A stretch of DNA of 64,000 bases from Tautonia rosea (GCF_012958305.1 NZ_JABBYO010000004.1:186001-250000), one strand, 5' to 3'; positions 44,801 through 54,447 are shown, counted from the stretch's first letter. Translations and numbers: made by a program. Notes: generated from the sequence alone by a model not told the origin.

Positions 44801-47800
44801 AAGGCGGGAGTGGAACCGCAAAGTGTTGGATATGTGGAGGCACACGGGACCGGGACGGCGGTGGGGGACGTGGTCGAGGTGAACGCGCTGGCCGAGTTTC
44901 TTCGACAGGATGGTGCGGCGCCGGGCTCCGTTGCCGTGGGCTCGGTCAAGTCGATGATTGGTCATACGAAATGCGCGGCGGGCCTGGCCGGACTCATCAA
45001 CGCATCACTTTCATTGTATCACAAAACGCTTCCTCCGACCATTGGGGTGGAAAGGCTCAATCCCGCAGCCGACCTGAGGGATGGCCCTCTTCGCGTCTCC
45101 TCCGCAGTCCGTCCCTGGCTGCATTCAGACCGGCGGCATCCGAGGCGGGCTGGGGTCAGTGCGTTCGGATTCGGGGGCACGAATTTTCACGCGGTGCTTG
45201 AAGCATACGAGGGTGACCCGGCCCCTCGGCCCGATCCGATCCACGAGTGGCCCGCCGAACTGTTTGTCTGGAAAGCCGACGACCGAGACGCATTGCGCAA
45301 GACCCTGGACCAACTTGCTCGCTCGTTGGATCAGGGGTCTCCCCCAATCCTCAGAGACCTCGCTCATACGCTCCTTCGTGGTTGTCCTCCCGCAGACCGG
45401 CCGCGACCGACACTTGCGATCACTGCGGGCTCAATCGAGCAGTTGCGAGACTTTCTCGATATCGCTCGCCAGGCGATTGATCGGGGCGACACATCCTTTC
45501 ACGATCCTCGTGGGATCGCGTTCGAGGAACGGCCGCCGTTTCTGGGAGCAAAGGTTGCCTTTCTCTTTCCGGGTCAGGGAGCGCAGCGCCTGGAGATGCT
45601 GCTCGACCTGGCGATTGCCTTTGATGAAGTTCGAAGCGGATACGAGAGCGTTGATACAGCCCTGTTTGAGGCAGGACGCTCTCCGGTCGGGCCGAACGTC
45701 TTCCCTCCGCCGACCTTAGACGATGCCGATCGGGCTCGAGCCCGTCTGGCTCTCACGGCAACCGATGTGGCTCAACCGGCCGTGGGCGCAGCATCCGTCG
45801 GAATGCTCCGCTGCCTCGACGCACTGGGGATTCGTCCCGATCTGGTCGCGGGGCACAGCTACGGAGAACTCGTCGCCTTGCATGCGAGCGGGTCGCTCGA
45901 TGTGAAGGCCCTTGCGGTGCTTTCCGAGGCTCGTGGACGATGGATGATTGAGGCGGCAGGGACCGATCCGGGCGTGATGACCGCCTTTGCCTGTGATGCC
46001 GACCAGGCCACTGCCTTGATCGACGGTCTCGACGATGTGGTGCTTGCCAACCGGAATGGGCCGAGACAATCCGTCGTTGCCGGAGGCCGCGATGCCGTCA
46101 ACCGAGCGATTGAGCTCGCCCGGTCGTGTGGTGTTCGCACGTTCGATTTGCCGGTTGGGGCAGCCTTCCACTCTCCCCGAGTTGCGGGAGCCCGCAAGAT
46201 CATGACCGAATCCTCGGGCCACATGATCACGTCCTCTCCGTTAATACCTGTGTATTCAAATCTGGATGCTCAGCCCTATCCAAACGATCCAGCAAGCATC
46301 GCGCAACGACTCGGAGATCATCTCGCATCCCCCGTCCAATTTTCGAGCATGATCGAGGCAATGAGCCATGCCGGAGCGCAGGTGTTCATTGAGTGTGGAC
46401 CAGGAGCCATTCTGGCACCCCTGGTGAAGTCGATTCTCGGAGATCGGCCGCACCTGGCCGTATCTTGCGATGTCCCGGGGAGTCCCGCAATCCCGACTCT
46501 CTTGAAAACGCTGGGGCGATTGCTCGTTGCCGGTGTCGCAATGGACGGATTAGAGCGTCTGACCCGTCGCCGAAACGCTCAAGCCCTGGATCTCAGTCGT
46601 GGGTTTGACCGAGACAAAGCGATTTCGGCCTCCACCTGGCTAGTTAATGGAAGTCGCGCGCGACCCATCAACGGGCAAGAACCAAAGCGGTTGGGCATGG
46701 CCCTTGACCATTTGAAGCAAGGGAATTCATCCGGTCCAATCTTGAATCCGTCCCATCGCCCAGAGTCGAATGGGGGAAGAACCATGCCGCAGGACCCGAT
46801 TCCCACCCATCCCGGAAACTCAGCTCGAAATGGACACCCAATTGGAAATGGGAGTGGAGCAAATCAGGTTCAATTACAGAGTTATGAAGAACCAATTGTG
46901 AACGATCAAGAGACTTCGTCTCTGGGTACGGGAAGCGAGGGCGTGATGAGTCGAGGCCCCTTTCCCAACACTGCGAGTGCTATACCCGACGCTCGTGTAC
47001 CTTCGCCAATCTCGGTCACTCCGTCCGGGTCCGAGCGAGTCATGGAATCGTTTCAGGAAACGATGCGGCTCTTTCTGCAAGTGCAGCGAGAGACCATGCG
47101 GACCTATCTTACGGGGCGATCTGCCGACACGATTCGCACTGCCCTTCCAGAGGATTTTGGCACCTCGGAGATTGATCAGAACATACAGACGTCAGGTACG
47201 GGGCATCGCAATCGAATTCGTCATGATTCAGGAGTCAACAGGAGTCGTTCGAGGAAGGCCGCTGAGCAGGAACCCACTCGGCCGAACCGGCTTGCGGAGA
47301 CCGAATTCCGCTCGGCGACGCATCGGAGTGCTGAGGAAGTGCCAATCCGCTCGGACCTGGTCCCAGCCTCGCCCAGCCATTCGTCAGCAATTCCTGAAAC
47401 AGAGATCGAGACGAAGGATTCGAAGGATACCTTGCCCGACCTTGCGGTGGCACAACGACTGGTGGCGATTGTTCAGGAACGCACAGGTTACCCGGTGGAA
47501 ATGCTCGGGATGGATCTGGACCTGGAAGCGGATCTGGGAATCGACTCGATCAAACGTGTCGAAATTCTGGGAACGTTACGTGATTCGATCGAGGGGCTCC
47601 AGTCGCTCACTGCTTCCCGTTTGATGGATGGACTGACCAGATCAAAAACACTGGGAGAGATTGTCGATCGCGTCGAATCGGCGCTCGCGGAATCCGAAGG
47701 ACGTGATCAAGCCCCAAACGGAAGCCAGGAGTCGCTCGATCAATTCAAACACAGCGCAAACGGGCAACTGGATCGAGGCCCAGTTGGTTTCGAGGCCTAC

Positions 47801-49471
47801 CATTCGGACGCCTTGTCGATTTGCGACGCTGAGCAACCGTCCGTGAGTCCGGAGAATCCATCTGGCGGAGTACGACTGCAACGGATGGTCCTGGAATCCG
47901 TGGAAGCACCTGTCGAGAACGGACGATCTTCCCTGACACCAGGGGGCACGCTCTTGGTGACCGAAGATCGGGGAGGTGTGGCTCGTTTACTCGCCGATCA
48001 GTTCGGTACCCTCGGATTCAATGTGGAACGAGTCGGGTCAGAATGGGCGGATCTGACGTCGCCGACGGCCGTGACGGAACGGTACAACGAAGTTCGCACC
48101 CAGGGTCCACTTACTGGAATACTCCATGTGCAACCCCTTGGGAATTCGGTTTCGGGTTCTTGCGATCCGATTGCGTGGTTCGATCAACTCGGACCTCAAT
48201 TGCGTGGCTTGTTTTTGTTGGCTCGTGCCGCCGCAGAGGATCTGGAGCGTTCGGCTCGTCTCGGGGGATCATGTTTGATTGCCGCGACGGCGATGGGAGG
48301 TGCCTTTGGTTCCCTGGGAGCGCTTCCGGACCGGTTCTTCCCAGGTCAGGGCGGCATCTCCGGTTTGGTGAAAACCCTAAGCAGGGAATGGCCTGCAGTT
48401 CGGTCGAGAGTCGTTGATCTGGACCCGTCTGAGGATCCGGCAATCCTTGCCGATCATCTGATGTTCGAGGCAATGCACGACGATGGGTGGCCTGAAGTCG
48501 GCTATCGGAAACGTCGTCGCATTCGGCTTCGAGCGGTGGAGCGAGAACTCGAGGAACGAGAGCCCGTGATTCAGATTCACTCGGGCGAACCGATTTTGAT
48601 TACGGGAGGGGCTCGAGGAATCACCTCTGCCGTTGCGGTTGAGTTGGCTCGATGTTGGCACCCGACCCTCCTTCTTCTCGGCACAAGCCCAAGACCCGAG
48701 GGGCAGGAATCCGCAGAAACCTTGGGGCTTGACGGTGCGTCGGCCTTGAAGGCTGCGATACTGGATCGAGCACGACGGGAAGGCCGTTCGATCAGTCCTT
48801 CAGATCTGGAGCGATCGTATCGGTCACTTCTACGTGCCCGCGAGATTCGCACCACCATCGATCGCCTTCAAGCCGAGGGAACGACGGTCGATTACGCCCA
48901 GGTGGATGTGCGCGATCACGAGTCTCTGGGGCGTGTGCTGAACCGATGGAAACGGCAATACGGTGAGCCAGTTGGGTTGATTCACGGGGCCGGCGTTATT
49001 CATGACAAGTTACTTCGAGATAAAACTCCCGAATCGTTTGACCATGTTCTGGGGACCAAAATTGACGGTGCGTTGAATCTTGCCCGGTTGTTGAGAGGCG
49101 ATTCGCTTCGATTCTCTGCACTCTTCTCTTCGGTCGCGGGTCGATTCGGCAATCAGGGACAGTCCGACTACGCCGCAGCAAATGAAGTTTTGAACAAATT
49201 CGCACTTTGGCTCGATCGTCAGTGGCCGGGTCGGGTTGTTTCGGTCAACTGGGGGCCGTGGGCCGGAGTCGGAATGGTTTCCGAACTGCAGGAGCACCTG
49301 GGCCGTCGGGGTCTCGGCATGATCGATCCGGGACTTGGATGCAAGGCACTTGTCGATGAGCTTCGGTTCGGCCGTAAGGGGGATGTTGAAGTCATTCTTG
49401 CATCAGACCTCGGTGGGCTTGATGCTCCTCTCGAGCGATTGGAGTTAGTTCGGCAGGGAGTCGCGCGATGA
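41807..49471 (+). CDS. Type I iterative polyketide/PUFA-type synthase: NMO-like(x2)-KS-AT-ACP-KR
   Basis: I start at the ATG with GGAGGA nine bases upstream (2554 residues); ATGs at 41687 and 41783 are in frame. Residues 1-310 resemble a degenerate nitronate-monooxygenase-type TIM barrel, and about 315-600 a second, better one (FPIVQGPMTR, GRECGGHVGPRSSL) like the PfaD enoyl reductase. KS about 683-1110: C878 in DAACGSS, H1013 and H1053, with Lys in SVKSM. AT about 1250-1560: S1351 in GHSYGE, and AAFH, which fits malonyl-CoA. ACP with S1914 in DLGIDSIK. KR about 2255-2500: TGGARGIT, S2442, Y2455. It fits the hglE/PUFA KS clade. Cytoplasmic. It overlaps the next gene by ATGA. Confidence 0.9.
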   Translation: MRNIAPSHPGLPRILILIPSETGWEGSLVAAGRSGALGVLDLDRLDPLACRSALDRVQRWVDRPFAARIESHNLDPERWPDRLEVVICVGDRLTPWDDVFRTIHQTGRVAVAEVVDRDAARAAREAGADGLIVAGLEAGGRCGSESSFILLQGVLADGPTPCWVRGGIGKHSAAACLGAGASGVILEGAVLLARESPLQDSDRARIARLDGGETLALGPEDGLKIRVDAPPGSSAVARLKAAADEGGLRWLQATIDEVGWSDGQARPIGQDGAFASDLARRGVTIGGIVQIVSQSMGDALAAAATTQPLAPESPTARSLGTRFPIVQGPMTRVSDSARFADAVAEGGALPMLALAMLRGPASVELLNETAQRLAGKAWGVGLLGFVDPALRAEQIEAIRQVRPPFALIAGGRPDQAEELEQIGIQTFLHAPSPGLLGQYLRNGARRFVLEGRECGGHVGPRSSLVLWDQAVALLQEGIDQGWIKDPKEIHVLFAGGVHDARSAAGVATLAGQLSGRGVKVGLLVGTAYLFTKEAVETEAIAPRFQAEAVRCRSTVLLPTGPGHEVRAVPSPFTEQFATERKRLIEAGTAPEAIQDALEALNVGRLRVASKGLDRGPGAGASLQPLSESEQYARGLYMIGQVATLRDRVTTIAELHDQMCVQSTALLDRPTIEPVPKTSPASPSDVAIVGMAAIMPGAQNLHAFWNNTLKGVNAIVEVPSDHWDWRPYYDPDGKAPDKIISKWGGFLPDILFDPLRYGMPPTSLPSIEPAQLLVLEAVSAALDDAGYSDRPFPKDRTAVVLGMGGGAAQLAMGYAFRSYLPMLESIAPEAGRTVRAQAEQFLPEWTEDAFPGFLLNVTAGRVANRFDLGGANYTVDAACGSSLAAASLAVRELETHAADMVILGGADTVQNPFTYLAFSKTHAFSPRGRCRPFDASADGIVISEGVGVVVLKRLADAERDGDRIYAVIKGLGSSSDGRARGLTAPNGDGQTRALARAYAKAGVEPQSVGYVEAHGTGTAVGDVVEVNALAEFLRQDGAAPGSVAVGSVKSMIGHTKCAAGLAGLINASLSLYHKTLPPTIGVERLNPAADLRDGPLRVSSAVRPWLHSDRRHPRRAGVSAFGFGGTNFHAVLEAYEGDPAPRPDPIHEWPAELFVWKADDRDALRKTLDQLARSLDQGSPPILRDLAHTLLRGCPPADRPRPTLAITAGSIEQLRDFLDIARQAIDRGDTSFHDPRGIAFEERPPFLGAKVAFLFPGQGAQRLEMLLDLAIAFDEVRSGYESVDTALFEAGRSPVGPNVFPPPTLDDADRARARLALTATDVAQPAVGAASVGMLRCLDALGIRPDLVAGHSYGELVALHASGSLDVKALAVLSEARGRWMIEAAGTDPGVMTAFACDADQATALIDGLDDVVLANRNGPRQSVVAGGRDAVNRAIELARSCGVRTFDLPVGAAFHSPRVAGARKIMTESSGHMITSSPLIPVYSNLDAQPYPNDPASIAQRLGDHLASPVQFSSMIEAMSHAGAQVFIECGPGAILAPLVKSILGDRPHLAVSCDVPGSPAIPTLLKTLGRLLVAGVAMDGLERLTRRRNAQALDLSRGFDRDKAISASTWLVNGSRARPINGQEPKRLGMALDHLKQGNSSGPILNPSHRPESNGGRTMPQDPIPTHPGNSARNGHPIGNGSGANQVQLQSYEEPIVNDQETSSLGTGSEGVMSRGPFPNTASAIPDARVPSPISVTPSGSERVMESFQETMRLFLQVQRETMRTYLTGRSADTIRTALPEDFGTSEIDQNIQTSGTGHRNRIRHDSGVNRSRSRKAAEQEPTRPNRLAETEFRSATHRSAEEVPIRSDLVPASPSHSSAIPETEIETKDSKDTLPDLAVAQRLVAIVQERTGYPVEMLGMDLDLEADLGIDSIKRVEILGTLRDSIEGLQSLTASRLMDGLTRSKTLGEIVDRVESALAESEGRDQAPNGSQESLDQFKHSANGQLDRGPVGFEAYHSDALSICDAEQPSVSPENPSGGVRLQRMVLESVEAPVENGRSSLTPGGTLLVTEDRGGVARLLADQFGTLGFNVERVGSEWADLTSPTAVTERYNEVRTQGPLTGILHVQPLGNSVSGSCDPIAWFDQLGPQLRGLFLLARAAAEDLERSARLGGSCLIAATAMGGAFGSLGALPDRFFPGQGGISGLVKTLSREWPAVRSRVVDLDPSEDPAILADHLMFEAMHDDGWPEVGYRKRRRIRLRAVERELEEREPVIQIHSGEPILITGGARGITSAVAVELARCWHPTLLLLGTSPRPEGQESAETLGLDGASALKAAILDRARREGRSISPSDLERSYRSLLRAREIRTTIDRLQAEGTTVDYAQVDVRDHESLGRVLNRWKRQYGEPVGLIHGAGVIHDKLLRDKTPESFDHVLGTKIDGALNLARLLRGDSLRFSALFSSVAGRFGNQGQSDYAAANEVLNKFALWLDRQWPGRVVSVNWGPWAGVGMVSELQEHLGRRGLGMIDPGLGCKALVDELRFGRKGDVEVILASDLGGLDAPLERLELVRQGVAR

Positions 49472-52400
49472 GACGGGGCGCTCGGCCGCTCGATGTGGCC
49501 ATTGTAGGCATGGCCTGTCGATTTGCTGGAGCCGTCAACCTGTTCCAATTTTGGGAAAACATGCTCCAGGGTCGCGTGTCCATCACCGAGGTTCCGTCGA
49601 GTCGATGGGATGCGAAGATATTTTATGATCCTCAGTCATCTGCAAGCGATCGGGTCCGTGGAAAGCGAGGGGGGTATCTTGATGAGCCGATCCTGATGGA
49701 CCCAGCGTCGCTTGGTGTGATGCCGAGGACGCTGGAAGGAGGGGAACCGGAGCAGTTTCTTGTGCTGGATGCGGCGCGATCGGCCTTGAGAGATGCCGGG
49801 CATCCAGATGGATTACGGGATGGTCGACGGGTCGAGGTGGTCGTTGGTCGGGGTAATTATTTCAATCGAGGAAATCTTGCACGGCTGCAGCATGGGCGTG
49901 TGCTGGCTCAAACCCTTGCCATTCTGAACGCATTACATCCCGAATGGACCGACGCGGAGCGGGAGGAAGTACGGGAAACGCTGAAACGGACCCTCCCGCC
50001 ATTCGAATCGGCAACCATCCCCGGACAGGTTACCAACGCGACGGCCGGACGCATCAGTCATCGATTGGGATTGACTGGTCCGAGTTACGTGGTCGATGCG
50101 GCCAGCGCCTCGGCGTTGGTGGCGCTTGACCTGGGAGCAAACTCCTTGAGATCAAAGCGAGCCGATCTCGTGATCGTGGGAGGAGTCTACATCGAAGCAG
50201 ACGTGGACTTTCCCATGGTCTTCTCACAACTCGACGTGCTTTCCGGTTCGGGTGAGCCCCGTCCTTTTTCCGAAGATGCCGACGGACTCGTGCCGGGTGA
50301 AGGGGTTGGGGTGATTGTTCTGAAGCGATTGCGTGACGCCGAGCGCGACGGCAATCGGATTTATGCTGTTGTAAAAGGAGTTGGATTGGCGAGTGACGGT
50401 CGAGGTCGAGGATTGGCCTCTCCGGATGCGAAGGGGCACTTGCGTGCCATTCGCCGCGCATATCGTCAATCAGACATCGAGCCTGAGTCGGTTGAACTGA
50501 TTGAGGGGCATGGACTCGGTGTTCCGGCAGCCGATCGAGAGGAACTACGGGCCTTGCGGGCTGCGTTCCCCCCGACCGGCTCCGGTCCAAACCGGGTGCT
50601 TGGCGCCTCATCTGCCCTCATTGGTCATGCGATGCCGGCCGCGGGAATGGCCGGTCTGATCAAGACAGCGCTCGCTCTTCATCACCGAGTGCTCCCGACC
50701 AGCCCACCCGTGGGAAAGCCTCATGCTCGTTTACGAAACGCGGGCGACCGTTTTCATTGGAATACTGCAAGCCGCCCCTGGATTCATGGCAGCAAGACTC
50801 CTCGACGGGCAGGAGTCAATGCGTTCGGATTCGCAGGAATCAATGCCCATGCTGTCCTGGAGGCTCACCCATCTTCTGATGGCGATAAGCCAGGCGCGAT
50901 GCTTCGCTGGCCCGATGAAACGATCTTGATTGCCGAATCGGATCGGAACTCTTTAATCGAACGGGTTCGCAGTCTTGCTCGTCAGCTGCGTCGCCAGCCT
51001 GATTGTTCTCTGAAAGATCTGGCCGCTACGCTGAATGCCGAGGCGGTTCAGTCGCAATTGACCAGTCGGATCGGTCTTGTTGTGGAGAGCGTTGATGCTC
51101 TGATTGATCGGCTTGATTCGATAAGTCAGCGTCTCTCCGATCCGAGCAGAGTGTCGATTCGAGACGCCAAGGGAGCTTACTACTGGGATCGAACTCTTGG
51201 CGATCAGGGAGGCCTCGCGTTTCTCTTTCCTGGGGAGGGGTCGCAGTATCCCGGAATGCTTGCGGATCTTTGTATTCACTTTCCCGAGGTCCGGATTCCG
51301 TTCGATCGGATCGAACGAATGGCACTGAATTCAGGTTCGATTGAGCCACCGAGCAGACGACTCTTCGGTCACGACGGCCTGGAGGATCCAGGTCTCTGGG
51401 AAACATCAACCGCGGTGCATGTCGTTCTTGCGGCCCAGTGGGCTCTTTATCAAATCCTGATCCGGTTGGGCCTGTCTCCCGATGCCCTCTGTGGACATAG
51501 TAGCGGCGAGTTCCCAGCACTTGTCGCATCGGGTGCGATTCCGGAAGACGATTTACTGGAGGGGCGATTCAATGAGCTTGCCTCAGTGTTTGCTCAGCTT
51601 GAACGGAATGGGGTGATACCAGAGGCGCGCATGCTCGGCGTTGCTGCTCACCGGGATCTCATCGAGCGAATTGTGAACGAACATGCGATCCCGATGGCAG
51701 TTGCTGTGGATAATTGTCCGCATCAAGTGGTGCTCGTCGGAACTCCACAAGCGGCGACTGCAATGGCGAATCGTCTGAAGGCGGATGGGATCAGTTGCGA
51801 GGAGTTGCTGTTTACCAAAGCCTATCATAACACGTTGTTTTCAGCTGCGATTGAGCCGATACAAACCTTTTTTGAATCGATGACCATTCGGACGCCCGCA
51901 GTTCCGGTCTATTCGTGCTGCCTGGCGGGGCGTTTCCCAGACCAGCCCGCGGATGTCCGCCACCTCGCGGTTGCGCAGTGGACGAAGCCGGTCGAGTTCC
52001 GTCGGACAATCGAGGCGATGTATGCCGATGGTCTTCGGATCTTTGTTGATGTCGGTGGTCGGGGGAATCTGGCGTCCTTCGTCGATGATACACTTCGCGG
52101 CCGAGAGGCGTTCGCGGTGGCAGCGAACGTTCCAAGACGTTCCGGGATCACCCAGCTGAATCATCTGGTCGCTTCGCTGTTCGCTCAAGGGGTTTCGATC
52201 GACCCGACAGTCCTTGTGGCTCGGAGGCGACCGCAACGTGTTCATCTCGATCAGGTACTCGAAGCTCAAGCCCCGAGGGTCACGCTTCAACTCGGATTCC
52301 CGGAAATGCAAATCCCGGACGAACTGGCCCTGAAACTCCGTGCGCGATCAGATCGATCTCGTGCTGAGGAAACACGATCGTTTCCCTCAACTGCATGGCA

Positions 52401-54447
52401 GTCGAGTGAACTCGAGATGGTAGAGGATGAAGCATCGGCGGGTTCTTCTGGCGAGGTTCGACAGCATTCGTCTGACGATCCTGCCATGCAGTCCTACTTT
52501 CGAACCATGAACGCGTTTTTGGAAACGCAACGTCATGTGATTTTACGTGCTATCATCAGTAAATCACCTCAGGTGATGCGGCAGGAATGGGATCATTCAG
52601 AGCCCGAAGAGCTTCAAGCTTCACTCGGCGATGTACGTGGTTCAGAACCAATCAATGAAGATGACTTCTCGGCCGACCTGGATCGCGAAGGGTTTTCTGA
52701 TGCCTTGGTGATGGAGCGATGCGGCGAAACGGATCCGAGGGTGGGCGAGGAGGAGCCAGCCGACCGTTGCTCTGTGTGGGTCGAGTGGCGCGTTCTGGAT
52801 GCGACAAATGATCCGGTGGCAGAGCATCATACGTTTGGAGGTCGGCGCATCTCAGCGGTCGATCCTGAGATGAAGGGTTTGCCGGTGTTACCCTTCACCA
52901 TGATGACGGAGATGCTGGCAGAGGCTACTGCGAAGTATGCTGAAGCGGGCGTTCTCGTCGGTTTACGAGAGGTTCGGGCTCGGCGTTGGATTCGTTATGA
53001 GGAGGTGCCTGTCCGGCTTGAGATCCGGATTACCAGGCTCTCGAATTCAATCAATTCATATCATGCCGCATTGTTTCATCGAGGCTCGGTTCAGGGCCCA
53101 GCACGCCAGCATGATCAGCCGGAAGTCGAGGCCATCCTTGATTTCCAACCTGAACGATCAGTACCTCCTCTCGCTCGTCCGTTCGATCTGGGGGAGCACG
53201 CCTCGCCGACGCGTTTCACGGCTGATTCGATCTACACGGAGCAATGGCTGTTTCACGGTCCAGCGTTTCAGGCGGTGGTTGGGATTGGAGAAGCCTCGGA
53301 GCAAGGGATTGAGGGCGTCTTGCGTGTCCTCCCCATGAAGGCGATTCAGGCAATTGATTCCGCGCCAGCACCCTTGACGAACCCCATCGTTCTCGATGCG
53401 TTTACGCACCTGTTGGGATGTTGGGGCCTTGATCAGCTTTCGGAAGGAGATGTCATCTTTCCGCTTCGACTGGGTTCTTTGCACATCTTTGGTGATGATC
53501 CAGAGGAGGGAAACGACCTGAAGTGTCGCATCAAAGTCAAGGGAATCGATCGGCTTCGTGTTGTGGTGGACGCCGAGATTCTCCTTCCCGATGGTCGGGT
53601 TTGGATGCGTCTTGATGACTGGGAAGACTGGCGGTTTTACTGGCCGCCTCGCTATCGCGATGTCTTCCGTCAACCCGACCGGGAACTACTTGGCGAAGCC
53701 CTGGAATTACCGATGATGGGGGCCGATTGCGTGGCGGTTTGGTTGCAGCCGCCTGAAGACATGGGTAAGCCGATTTGGCGTGATGTTCTCGAGTATGTTC
53801 AACTTTCCCCTGAAGAACGGACGGGCTGCCTTCGCCCGACTGGGTCCGAGGAGCGCCGAACTCTGCGGCTCTGGGGTCGCATTGCGGCCAAGGAGGCCGT
53901 CCGACGGCTTGATCTCCGAGAGGGGCGTCCGACGGAATATCCTGCGGATCTGACAATCGAACCCGACACTTATGGACGACCTTGGATCAGATCGCGGAGA
54001 GAGCCCGATCGTGCCGAACTGCCGGCCCTGTCGATTGCTCATACGCGGGGTGTTGCGGTGGCCCTGGCAAGCCGATCGCCGAATGCCTTGGTCGGGATTG
54101 ACGTGGAGCTGATCGTTCCACGGTCCACATCTTTTGAAGAGCTGGCATTTCTTGATCGAGAGCGAGAGTTGCTCGACCAGTTTGGGCGAAACGATCGGCC
54201 GGGTTGGGTGGCTCGGTTCTGGTGCGCAAAGGAAACCGTAGGCAAGGTCACAGGTCAAGGTATGGTGGCAGGTCCCCCAAGTACTGAGGTGGTGGCGGTG
54301 GACGCACAGGACGGATGGATCACCGTGCAACTTGGTTCTGAGCTGGCAAAACTTCGGCCGGATCTGGCCTGCACTCCGCTTCGGGTCGGATCAGCGATTC
54401 GAGACGGTTATGCCCTGGCCTGGTTTCACAACCCGGAGAATCGCTGA
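49468..54447 (+). CDS. Partner megasynthase: KS(Cys to Ser)-AT-DH-phosphopantetheinyl transferase
   Basis: The 1659-residue protein begins in the ATGA overlap. KS about 10-430: DVAIVGMACRF, but the active-site Cys is S213 (DAASASA in place of DAACGSS) and the SVKS Lys is Ser, while H348 and H387 remain. This suggests a chain-length-factor-like domain pairing with the upstream KS. AT about 580-900, S678 in GHSSGE. A hot-dog dehydratase at about 1090-1400 has H1120/H1121 before FGGRRISAVDPE, then KGLPVLPF, and D1310 in VLDAFTHLLG. A C-terminal Sfp-type PPTase (about 1420-1640) has D1545 and E1547 in GIDVE and FWCAKE (K1588, E1589). It presumably activates both ACPs. Confidence 0.9.
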   Translation: MRRGARPLDVAIVGMACRFAGAVNLFQFWENMLQGRVSITEVPSSRWDAKIFYDPQSSASDRVRGKRGGYLDEPILMDPASLGVMPRTLEGGEPEQFLVLDAARSALRDAGHPDGLRDGRRVEVVVGRGNYFNRGNLARLQHGRVLAQTLAILNALHPEWTDAEREEVRETLKRTLPPFESATIPGQVTNATAGRISHRLGLTGPSYVVDAASASALVALDLGANSLRSKRADLVIVGGVYIEADVDFPMVFSQLDVLSGSGEPRPFSEDADGLVPGEGVGVIVLKRLRDAERDGNRIYAVVKGVGLASDGRGRGLASPDAKGHLRAIRRAYRQSDIEPESVELIEGHGLGVPAADREELRALRAAFPPTGSGPNRVLGASSALIGHAMPAAGMAGLIKTALALHHRVLPTSPPVGKPHARLRNAGDRFHWNTASRPWIHGSKTPRRAGVNAFGFAGINAHAVLEAHPSSDGDKPGAMLRWPDETILIAESDRNSLIERVRSLARQLRRQPDCSLKDLAATLNAEAVQSQLTSRIGLVVESVDALIDRLDSISQRLSDPSRVSIRDAKGAYYWDRTLGDQGGLAFLFPGEGSQYPGMLADLCIHFPEVRIPFDRIERMALNSGSIEPPSRRLFGHDGLEDPGLWETSTAVHVVLAAQWALYQILIRLGLSPDALCGHSSGEFPALVASGAIPEDDLLEGRFNELASVFAQLERNGVIPEARMLGVAAHRDLIERIVNEHAIPMAVAVDNCPHQVVLVGTPQAATAMANRLKADGISCEELLFTKAYHNTLFSAAIEPIQTFFESMTIRTPAVPVYSCCLAGRFPDQPADVRHLAVAQWTKPVEFRRTIEAMYADGLRIFVDVGGRGNLASFVDDTLRGREAFAVAANVPRRSGITQLNHLVASLFAQGVSIDPTVLVARRRPQRVHLDQVLEAQAPRVTLQLGFPEMQIPDELALKLRARSDRSRAEETRSFPSTAWQSSELEMVEDEASAGSSGEVRQHSSDDPAMQSYFRTMNAFLETQRHVILRAIISKSPQVMRQEWDHSEPEELQASLGDVRGSEPINEDDFSADLDREGFSDALVMERCGETDPRVGEEEPADRCSVWVEWRVLDATNDPVAEHHTFGGRRISAVDPEMKGLPVLPFTMMTEMLAEATAKYAEAGVLVGLREVRARRWIRYEEVPVRLEIRITRLSNSINSYHAALFHRGSVQGPARQHDQPEVEAILDFQPERSVPPLARPFDLGEHASPTRFTADSIYTEQWLFHGPAFQAVVGIGEASEQGIEGVLRVLPMKAIQAIDSAPAPLTNPIVLDAFTHLLGCWGLDQLSEGDVIFPLRLGSLHIFGDDPEEGNDLKCRIKVKGIDRLRVVVDAEILLPDGRVWMRLDDWEDWRFYWPPRYRDVFRQPDRELLGEALELPMMGADCVAVWLQPPEDMGKPIWRDVLEYVQLSPEERTGCLRPTGSEERRTLRLWGRIAAKEAVRRLDLREGRPTEYPADLTIEPDTYGRPWIRSRREPDRAELPALSIAHTRGVAVALASRSPNALVGIDVELIVPRSTSFEELAFLDRERELLDQFGRNDRPGWVARFWCAKETVGKVTGQGMVAGPPSTEVVAVDAQDGWITVQLGSELAKLRPDLACTPLRVGSAIRDGYALAWFHNPENR

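Noticed and set aside
41807-54447. Enediyne PKS (PksE) reading of the synthase pair
   Set aside because: The domain order is wrong: enediyne PKSs are single KS-AT-ACP-KR-DH-PPTase proteins with dedicated thioesterase and unusual tailoring genes, none of which appear. The NMO fusion and second KS favour the PUFA/hglE branch.
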